The notes under the pieces are model-generated. The model had not been told where the DNA came from, made no database searches, and was given only the letters and a program-made list of their open reading frames with translations. From the NCBI GenBank assembly GCA_003485185.1, contig DNAS01000081.1, forward strand, positions 319 through 20,517: DNA of 20,199 bases. Reading direction: 5' to 3'. The translations under genes and the position numbers were made by a program. This document shows positions 1 to 5,608 of the stretch, one piece after another (the stretch's first letter is position 1; each line of letters opens with the position of its first letter). This DNA is from Phycisphaerales bacterium (GTDB taxonomy: Bacteria > Planctomycetota > Phycisphaerae > SM23-33).

Positions 1-1161
1 GACCTGTTCAACCTCTTCGTCTTCCTGGAAGTGGCGGCGATCGCCTCCTATTCGCTGGTGGGGTTCGGCTGCGAGTCGGAGGAACTGGAAGCGGCGTTCA
101 AGTATCTGGTCCTCGGCACGGTCGGATCGGCGTTCATCCTGCTGGGGGTGACGATCCTCTACGCCTTGACGGGGCATTTGAACATGGCGATGGTCGCCTC
201 GCTGCTTCCGCGCGCGGGTTCGACCTGCCCGGCGGCGCTGCTGGCGGCTGCGGCGCTGCTGAGCGGCTTGGCACTGAAGGCCGCGATGGTTCCCTTCCAC
301 GCCTGGCTGCCGGACGCGCACCCTTCGGCGCCCGCGCCGATTTCGGCGATGCTTTCCGGCGTGCTCATCAAGGCTTCGGGCGTCTACGCCCTGGCCCGGA
401 TCGTCTTCAACGTGCTCGGCCCGTCGCCGGAATACGCCATGATCCTGATGGTCCTGGGGGCGGTCTCGATGGTGGCGGGCGTCTTCCTGGCGATCGGGCA
501 GTGGGACTTCAAGCGGCTGCTGGCGTATCACAGCATCTCCCAGATGGGCTACGTGGTTCTGGCGATCGGCGCTGCCGCCGCGGTGCTCAGCCGTCCCGTG
601 CCCGACCGGACGCTGGCGGGGTTGTGCCTGTTCGGCGGGCTGTTCCACCTGTTCAACCATGCGGCCTTCAAGAGCCTGCTGTTCCTCTCGTCCGGGTCGA
701 TCGAACAGCAGGCGGGCACGCGGCGGCTGAAGGAAATGGGCGGCCTGGCGCGGCGCATGCCCGTCACGAGTTTCTGCTGCCGGGTCGGGGCGCTGAGCAT
801 CGCCGGGGTTCCCCCGTTCAACGGGTTTTTCTCGAAACTGATCATCATCGTGTCGCTGGTCCTGGCGGGGTATCCGGTGCTGGCGGCGCTGGGGGCGCTG
901 GTGGCGCTGATGACGCTGCTGAGTTTCATCAAGGTCCAGCGATACGCCCTGGAAGGCGCCGGATCGTCGGAGCAGGTCGCCAAGGCGACGGAGGCCCCCG
1001 CGCGGATGTGCGTGGCCCTGGGCATTCTGGCGGCGCTCTGCCTGCTCGGCGGGGTGGCGCTGATTCCGCTGCGGGACCACCTTTTCGCCCCGGCGGGCCA
1101 GACGCTCCTGAAAGCCACCGAGGCGCTCCTGGGGACATGGACAACGGGAGGTGGACCATGA
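1..1161 (+). CDS. mrpD: MrpD/MbhH-like proton-antiporter subunit (5' end outside window)
   Basis: This is an integral-membrane subunit of the NuoL/M/N and Mrp antiporter family, which conducts H+ (or exchanges Na+/H+) in Mrp antiporters, complex I and group 4 hydrogenases. The frame is open from base 1, so the true start lies upstream; 386 residues are visible. The first residues read DLFNLFVFLEVAAIASY, a typical MrpD segment. Further family motifs are FHAWLPDAHPSAP (about nt 290-335), FKRLLAYHSISQMGY (about nt 508-552) and FNHAAFKSLLFLSSGSI (about nt 650-700). The protein is almost wholly hydrophobic helices. Its stop overlaps the mrpE start as ATGA. With mrpEFG, an HycF-like protein and a HycI-like protease downstream, it more likely belongs to a membrane hydrogenase than to a stand-alone Na+/H+ antiporter, but the catalytic subunits are not visible. 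Confidence 0.9.
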   Translation, partial: DLFNLFVFLEVAAIASYSLVGFGCESEELEAAFKYLVLGTVGSAFILLGVTILYALTGHLNMAMVASLLPRAGSTCPAALLAAAALLSGLALKAAMVPFHAWLPDAHPSAPAPISAMLSGVLIKASGVYALARIVFNVLGPSPEYAMILMVLGAVSMVAGVFLAIGQWDFKRLLAYHSISQMGYVVLAIGAAAAVLSRPVPDRTLAGLCLFGGLFHLFNHAAFKSLLFLSSGSIEQQAGTRRLKEMGGLARRMPVTSFCCRVGALSIAGVPPFNGFFSKLIIIVSLVLAGYPVLAALGALVALMTLLSFIKVQRYALEGAGSSEQVAKATEAPARMCVALGILAALCLLGGVALIPLRDHLFAPAGQTLLKATEALLGTWTTGGGP

Positions 1162-1643
1162 AGTGGCTGATGTGCCTGCTGTCGGTCTTCGCGCTCTGGA
1201 TGCTCCTGTTCTGGTCCCTGGACCCGTGGGTCCTCGGAACGGGGGCGTTCTTCGCCCTCCTCGTCGGCACGCTGCTGGGGGACATCTTCCCCGACCGTCT
1301 CGAAAAGCTGCTGGACCCGCGTCGCTGGCTGTTCCTGATGATCTATCTGCCGTTCTTCTTCTGGTGCTGCGTCCGGGCCAACCTGGACGTGGCGCTGCGG
1401 GTGATCCACCCCGACGTGCCCATCCGCCCGGGCATCGTCAAGGTGCGCACCACGCTGAGGGGGGAAATGGCCAAGACCTTCCTGGCCAACAGCATCACGC
1501 TGACGCCGGGCACGCTGACGGTGGACATCGACGGGCAGGACCTCTACATCCACTGGATCAACATCAACACCGACGACGTCCGTCGCCGCACCGAGGAAAT
1601 CTGCGGGCGTTTCGAGCCGCTGCTGAGGAGGATCTTCGAATGA
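1158..1643 (+). CDS. mrpE: MrpE/MbhA-like antiporter subunit
   Basis: This is a 161-residue small membrane subunit of the Mrp-type antiporter module. Two N-terminal hydrophobic segments (about residues 1-45) and a third (about 55-75, RWLFLMIYLPFFFWCCVRAN) precede a soluble C-terminal domain. That domain carries the MrpE signature NSITLTPGTLTVDI, followed by LYIHWI. The start at 1158 follows a strong GGGAGGTGG Shine-Dalgarno sequence and overlaps the mrpD stop by 4 bp, which implies translational coupling. The downstream mrpF start overlaps its stop in the same way. In archaeal Mbh operons the E/F/G homologues come first; here they follow the D subunit, as in canonical mrpABCDEFG operons. The family call is firm; the assignment to a hydrogenase complex is from context. 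Confidence 0.93.
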   Translation: MKWLMCLLSVFALWMLLFWSLDPWVLGTGAFFALLVGTLLGDIFPDRLEKLLDPRRWLFLMIYLPFFFWCCVRANLDVALRVIHPDVPIRPGIVKVRTTLRGEMAKTFLANSITLTPGTLTVDIDGQDLYIHWININTDDVRRRTEEICGRFEPLLRRIFE

Positions 1644-1906
1644 CGCCTTTCGAACAGACGGCCCTGGCGGTGCTGCTGCTCAGTTCGGTGTTGTGCCTGT
1701 TCCGCATCGGGCGGGGGCCCACCGCGCCGGACCGCACCGTCGCCATCGACATCCTGGGCACGCTCATCGTGGGCTTCTGCTGCATCATGGCCCTGCTGAC
1801 CGGGCAGGAATACTACATGAACATCGCCATCGCCTGGGCGCTGATCAGTTTCGTCGGCACGCTGGCGCTGGCGAAATACCTGGAAGGCAGGCACTACGAT
1901 GCTTGA
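1640..1906 (+). CDS. mrpF: MrpF/MbhB-like antiporter subunit
   Basis: This is an 88-residue protein with three predicted transmembrane helices, the usual size and topology of MrpF. The family motif GPTAPDRTVAIDILGTLIVG lies between helix 1 and helix 2, and the C-terminal helix contains IAIAWALISFVGTLALAKYL. The start is fixed by an ATGA overlap with the mrpE stop and a GAGGAGGA ribosome-binding site at about 1625-1632. The end overlaps the start of mrpG by 8 bp. It is expected to pack with MrpE and MrpG in the sodium/proton-translocating part of the complex. It is too short to carry independent functional evidence beyond the family match. Confidence 0.93.
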   Translation: MTPFEQTALAVLLLSSVLCLFRIGRGPTAPDRTVAIDILGTLIVGFCCIMALLTGQEYYMNIAIAWALISFVGTLALAKYLEGRHYDA

Positions 1907-2294
1907 GACCGCATGCTACTGGGTCATCGGGATCGGACTGGTGTTCGATCTGTTCGGTTGCATCGGGCTGATCCGCCTGCCGGACGTGTACAACCGCGCG
2001 CAGGCGGCGACCAAGTGCGTGACCCTGGGCACGTGCATGATCCTGCTGGGCGTGGCGGGCCTGGGCTTCGGCCGGGCGGACTGGCCCATGGGTGTCAAGG
2101 CCGTCATCTGCGCCGTGTTCATCCTGCTGACCAATCCCGTCGCAGCGCACGCCATCTGCCGGGGCGCGTACCTGTCCGGCGTGAAACTGTGGGAAGGCAG
2201 CGTCGAGGACGCCTTCGCCGACAGGGCCCGGGATCTCCGCGACCGTCAGACGGAAGAAGGACTGGTGTCTCATGAGGAAACCGAAACTCCGTGA
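1899..2294 (+). CDS. mrpG: MrpG/MbhC-like antiporter subunit
   Basis: This 131-residue membrane protein has three hydrophobic segments, at about residues 5-27, 38-60 and 65-90. The MrpG hallmark IGLIRLPDVYNRAQAATKC lies after helix 1, and FILLTNPVAAHAICRGAYLSG closes the membrane part. After residue 95 comes a charged soluble tail rich in Glu, Asp and Arg, which makes the protein slightly longer than many MrpG homologues. The start overlaps mrpF by 8 bp. The last 23 bp also encode the start of the downstream ferredoxin-like gene, so the acidic tail is partly dictated by that overlap. Its function is inferred as a structural component of the cation-translocating module. Confidence 0.92.
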   Translation: MLETACYWVIGIGLVFDLFGCIGLIRLPDVYNRAQAATKCVTLGTCMILLGVAGLGFGRADWPMGVKAVICAVFILLTNPVAAHAICRGAYLSGVKLWEGSVEDAFADRARDLRDRQTEEGLVSHEETETP

Positions 2295-2889
2295 ATTGGC
2301 CGAAGCGCTCCGGGCCGTCTTCCATCCGCGGTACACCAGCCGCTATCCCTTTGAGCCCTGCGAGCCGCCCGACGGGTTCCGCGGCAAACCGGAGTTCCAG
2401 AGCGACGACTGCGTCGGGTGCGGGGCGTGCGCGGAAGTCTGCCCGGCGCTGGCGATCGCCGTGACCGACGACGTGGACGCGCAGCCGCCCGTCCGCCGAC
2501 TGGTGCAGCGGGCGGACAAGTGCGTCTTCTGCGGGCAGTGCGAGCTGAACTGCATCACCACCAAGGGCATCCGCCTGACGAAGAAGTACGATCTGGCCAC
2601 CCTGGACCGCGCCGCGCTGACGGACTCGATCGAGCACGAACTGGTGCTCTGCGAGATCTGCGGGGAGGTGATCGGGACGCGCAAGCACCTTTGGTGGGTG
2701 GCCCAGCGCCTCGGCGCCAAGGCGTATGCGAATCCCACGCTGATCCTCACCGCCGACGGAGGCATGACGCTGGTTCCGCACGACGGGGGGCGCCCCGGCG
2801 AACCCGCCCTGGCGCGCAGCGACATGATGCGCGTCATGTGCCCCGCCTGCCGACGGACCACCGTGGTCCGCGAGTTGTGGGGAGAGTAG
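2272..2889 (+). CDS. HycF/MbhN-like 2x[4Fe-4S] electron-transfer subunit
   Basis: This 205-residue peripheral protein resembles the NuoI/HycF/MbhN subunits that pass electrons between a soluble donor such as ferredoxin and the hydrogenase small subunit. The N-terminus has the family's YPFEP...DGFRGKPEF lead-in. Two ferredoxin motifs follow: CVGCGACAEVCP (C47, C50, C53, C57) and CVFCGQCELNC (C84, C87, C90, C94). Beyond them lie two CxxC pairs, CEIC (C127, C130) and CPAC (C190, C193), which could bind zinc or a rubredoxin-like metal. The chosen start fits the family N-terminus and has AGAAGGA about 10 nt upstream, although it overlaps mrpG by 23 bp. Its place between mrpG and a hydrogenase protease is the main reason to call this operon a hydrogenase. 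Orthology to MbhN rather than HycF or HyfH is not settled. Confidence 0.87.
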   Translation: MRKPKLRELAEALRAVFHPRYTSRYPFEPCEPPDGFRGKPEFQSDDCVGCGACAEVCPALAIAVTDDVDAQPPVRRLVQRADKCVFCGQCELNCITTKGIRLTKKYDLATLDRAALTDSIEHELVLCEICGEVIGTRKHLWWVAQRLGAKAYANPTLILTADGGMTLVPHDGGRPGEPALARSDMMRVMCPACRRTTVVRELWGE

Positions 2890-2893
2890 CCCG

Positions 2894-3433
2894 ATGGGAC
2901 ATCGGCACAGTCACGATAGCGGAGACAGCCCGCAAGCCCCGTGCGGCATCGACACCCCGGAGCATCTGGCCGAGCATCTGGCGGAGGTGGTCCGCCCGTC
3001 CACGGTGATTGTCTGCGTGGGCAACGAACTGTGCGGCGACGACGGCGCCGGCCCGGCCGTGGCGCGCGAACTGGCGGGCTCCGTCCCGTGGGAGGTCTGC
3101 GACGCGCAGACGGTCCCGGAAAGTTTCCTGATGAAGATCGTCAACCGCCGTCCCGCTTCGGTGGTGCTGGTGGACGGCCTGGACTTCGCCGCGCCCCCCG
3201 GCTCGGTGGAACTGTTCGCGACGGACGGCCTGACCGGGCAGGGCCCCAGCACGCACGGACCGGCGCCCCTGGCCTTCCTGGACGTGCTGGCCATGGTGCA
3301 CCCCTGCCCCTGCGCGGTGCTGGGCATCCGCCCTCTGCGCACCGAAGTCGGGCAGGGCCTCAGCGACGAAGTCCGCGCGGGTGTGGATCTGGTGGTCTCA
3401 GGCTTTCGTCTCCTGGCGAAGGCGGCGTCGTGA
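2894..3433 (+). CDS. hycI: HycI-like [NiFe]-hydrogenase maturation endopeptidase
   Basis: This 179-residue protease belongs to the HycI/HybD/HyaD family, which cleaves the C-terminal tail of the hydrogenase large subunit after nickel insertion. Family motifs are clear. They are the start strand with GNELCGDDGAGP (residues 43-54), the acidic VDGLDF (93-98) and STHG (119-122). D50, D94 or D97, and H121 are the expected nickel-recognising residues. The STH and GIRP segments resemble HycI, the type serving group 4 enzymes. The first 20 residues are an extra His-rich lead (MGHRHSHDSGD); a shorter start is possible, but only this ATG has GGGGAGAG upstream. The gene begins 4 bp after the ferredoxin-like stop and ends the operon, 6 bp from the convergent kinase. 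Confidence 0.9.
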   Translation: MGHRHSHDSGDSPQAPCGIDTPEHLAEHLAEVVRPSTVIVCVGNELCGDDGAGPAVARELAGSVPWEVCDAQTVPESFLMKIVNRRPASVVLVDGLDFAAPPGSVELFATDGLTGQGPSTHGPAPLAFLDVLAMVHPCPCAVLGIRPLRTEVGQGLSDEVRAGVDLVVSGFRLLAKAAS

Positions 3434-3439
3434 AGACCT

Positions 3440-4837
3440 TCACTCCCGGGAGGGGGGGACCGGCGGCGCCGTCGGCAGGTGAACGGTGAACACCGCGCCG
3501 CAGCCGGCACGATTGGACACCTCGATGCGTCCGCCATGCAGGCGGACGATCTGCCGGCAGATCGCCAGCCCCAGCCCCGTGCCCTCGGGAAAAGCCTTGC
3601 GGGCTTCGGGCGCGCGGAAGAACTCCTCGAAGAGGCTCTCCATCGCTTCGTCACTGATGCCCATTCCCGTATCCGCGACGGACAGCACGGCGCCGTCTTC
3701 TTTCCCGTCGCGGGAAAGGCTTACGTCGATCGTCCCGCCGCGGGGCGTGTATTGCAGGGCGTTGGCCAGCAGGTTGGTCGCCAGTTCGCGGAGAAGCTGC
3801 TCGTCGGCGTGGACGACGAGAGGGGTGACCCGGCAGGCCAGTTCCACACCCGCGGTGCGGGCCTCCTGCCGGAAGAGGTCCACCGTGTTGGAAACGGTCT
3901 CGTTCAGGCGAACTTCCTTGCGATCCAGCAGTCCGCCCGGAGAGCGGAGGCGCGAATACTGGCGCAGGTCGTCGACCATGGAGATCATGGCCCGCGTGCG
4001 GGCCTGGACGCGAGCCATCAGGGAGCGGGACTTCTCGGAGAGGTTCTCCTCGCTGATCTCGATGGCCGAGAGGATGCTGTGAATGGCGGACAGCGGCGCC
4101 CGCAAGTCGTGCCCGGCCTTCCGCATGAAGAAACTCTTGGCCTCGTCGGCCTGGTGGAGCTTGCGATAGGCCTCCTCCAGTTCGGATTCCCGCATGCGCA
4201 GGCGCTTGGAGATGGACGAGGCGACGAAAACGGTGGCGAAGATCGTCGCCGTCAACGCCATGGTGACTTCCAGGACATACATCGCTGACAGCGGCGGCGC
4301 TGCGACGCCTTGCGGCTCGCCGGGCCAGACCACGCGGACATGCGGAAGGACCCCTTGCTGCTCGCTCCAGGCGAGAGCGTGGATCATTCCCGCGCCCAAC
4401 CCGGCCGTGGCATACGCGAGGGGCTGGGGCAGCAGTTCCGTGGCAATCACCAGGGGAAGGAGGATCAGCACCACAAAGAAGTTTTCGATGCCTCCGCTGA
4501 AGTGCACCAGCGCGCAGACGGCGAGCATGTCGCAGACGATCTGCCCCAGCGCCAGTCCTTCGATGATGCGCCGGGTCACGCGCCGGCGGACCCGCAGGAT
4601 GTGGACCAGGAACGTGAAGGCGGCGTTGTACAGGAAGATCAGGAGCACCACGTTCACCGCCGGCCCCATGGTGCTGGTTCCGGCGCTGTCGTGGAACCGG
4701 ATACCGAACCCGTACCAGATGACCACCAGCAGTCCCAGGGATGCGAGGCCCATCACCCAGCGAACCCGTGTGAACCACCCCAGCCGGAACAGCAGTTCGC
4801 GGTCGGTCAGGCTCAGATTGTCCTGTCCATCGGTCAT
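3440..4837 (-). CDS. RegB/PrrB-like membrane sensor histidine kinase
   Basis: This 465-residue sensor kinase has an N-terminal region with about six transmembrane helices (residues 25-210), a short coiled-coil-like linker (211-235), a HisKA domain and a HATPase_c domain. The phospho-acceptor is H243 in AGHDLRAPLS. The N-box is ELATNLLANALQYTP (N355, N359), G1 is DTGMG (389-393) and G2 is GTGLGLAI (419-426). In the membrane region SGGIENFFVVLILLPLVIA (114-132) resembles the RegB quinone-sensing segment, whose consensus is GGxxNPF; here Phe replaces Pro. There is no cysteine between H243 and residue 300, where RegB has its redox-active Cys. No response regulator lies in the window, so it is an orphan locally. 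The kinase class is certain; quinone or redox sensing is inferred. Confidence 0.92.
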   Translation of the reverse strand: MTDGQDNLSLTDRELLFRLGWFTRVRWVMGLASLGLLVVIWYGFGIRFHDSAGTSTMGPAVNVVLLIFLYNAAFTFLVHILRVRRRVTRRIIEGLALGQIVCDMLAVCALVHFSGGIENFFVVLILLPLVIATELLPQPLAYATAGLGAGMIHALAWSEQQGVLPHVRVVWPGEPQGVAAPPLSAMYVLEVTMALTATIFATVFVASSISKRLRMRESELEEAYRKLHQADEAKSFFMRKAGHDLRAPLSAIHSILSAIEISEENLSEKSRSLMARVQARTRAMISMVDDLRQYSRLRSPGGLLDRKEVRLNETVSNTVDLFRQEARTAGVELACRVTPLVVHADEQLLRELATNLLANALQYTPRGGTIDVSLSRDGKEDGAVLSVADTGMGISDEAMESLFEEFFRAPEARKAFPEGTGLGLAICRQIVRLHGGRIEVSNRAGCGAVFTVHLPTAPPVPPSRE

Positions 4838-4937
4838 GCGACATGCCCGCCGATACTACGGACATGATACCGCGCAGGCGGGGCGGGAACAGCATCCCGC
4901 GCGGATATTCCCCGGTGGAAGCGGCGTTCCATGACGT

Positions 4938-4952
4938 GCGGGCGCCGCCCGC
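4938..4952. repeat. 15-bp GC palindrome next to rubrerythrin promoter
   Basis: Perfect 6-bp inverted arms, GCGGGC and GCCCGC, are separated by GCC. The repeat ends 3 bp before the -35 hexamer of the putative promoter driving the rubrerythrin-like gene. The position suits a regulator site. In a GC-rich genome such a palindrome can also arise by chance, so the call is tentative. Confidence 0.35.
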
Positions 4953-4955
4953 GGA

Positions 4956-4984
4956 TTGACCCGTGCGGGACGGGGCGATAGAAT
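4956..4984 (+). promoter_or_regulatory. Sigma70-like promoter of the rubrerythrin-like gene
   Basis: TTGACC (4956-4961) and TAGAAT (4979-4984) are separated by the optimal 17 bp and match the TTGACA/TATAAT consensus at five positions each. Transcription would start near 4991, leaving a leader of roughly 90 nt before the ATG at 5079. It lies in the 241-bp region between the divergent kinase and rubrerythrin genes. No comparably good promoter was seen for the kinase on the minus strand. Confidence 0.6.
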
Positions 4985-5078
4985 ACATTCGATTGCACTG
5001 AGGGCCAGCGGGTTGTGTCCTGTTCCGTGCGGGCGATCTGCAATTTCACTTCAAACTTCGCTGCAAGGAGACACGACG

Positions 5079-5567
5079 ATGATCACTTTCAGCGCAGGGG
5101 AAATCTTCAAGATGGCCCAGGACATCGAGGCCGACGGGGCGCGGTTTTACCGCAAGGCGGCTGAACATGCGGCCGGGCAGGACTGCCGGGGCGTGCTGCG
5201 GCGACTGGCTGACATGGAAGAAGAGCACGAACAGGCTTTTATCGCCATGTCGTCGGAACTGACTGCCCGGGACAAGGAAATGGAGGGCTACGACCCCGAC
5301 GGGGAAGCAGCGATGTATCTTCGGGCGATGGTGGAGGGGAAGGTCTTTTCCCCGGCGGCCGGCGCGGCGGCGAAGCTGACCGGAAAGGAAACCGCGGACG
5401 AGATCCTCCGAACGGCCGTGGAACTGGAGAAGGACTCCATCCTCTTCTACCTCGGCATGAAGGACATGGTCACCTCGCGAAGTGGAAAGAAAACGCTGGA
5501 GAAGATCATCGGGGAGGAAATGGACCATATCAGCACCTTGTGCAAGGAAATGGAAAGCCGCGGCTGA
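5079..5567 (+). CDS. Rubrerythrin-type ferritin-like diiron protein
   Basis: This 162-residue four-helix-bundle protein has the repeated diiron ligand pattern. E17 lies in DIEADGARFY with the partner ExxH at E47-H50 (MEEEH), and E117 in ELEKDSILFY pairs with a second ExxH at E147-H150 (EEMDH). The two halves repeat the E-x6-Y spacing, which is typical of rubrerythrin. There is no C-terminal CxxC rubredoxin domain, so it belongs to the short rubrerythrin/ferritin-like group and needs an external reductant. Such proteins reduce peroxide or handle iron in anaerobes. The start at 5079 has AAGGAGA about 8 nt upstream; longer in-frame starts lack this and would extend into the promoter. The next gene, hypF, begins 41 bp downstream on the same strand, so co-transcription is likely. 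Confidence 0.88.
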   Translation: MITFSAGEIFKMAQDIEADGARFYRKAAEHAAGQDCRGVLRRLADMEEEHEQAFIAMSSELTARDKEMEGYDPDGEAAMYLRAMVEGKVFSPAAGAAAKLTGKETADEILRTAVELEKDSILFYLGMKDMVTSRSGKKTLEKIIGEEMDHISTLCKEMESRG

Positions 5568-5608
5568 CGCGGTGTCACCTGCGGCCAGGGCGTGAGGACA
5601 CCTTTGGG

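Noticed and set aside
1..2294. Stand-alone Na+/H+ antiporter operon
   Set aside because: The mrpDEFG order alone would allow this, but the immediately coupled ferredoxin-like subunit and hydrogenase protease, and nearby hypFCDE, favour a hydrogenase. It is kept only as an alternative.
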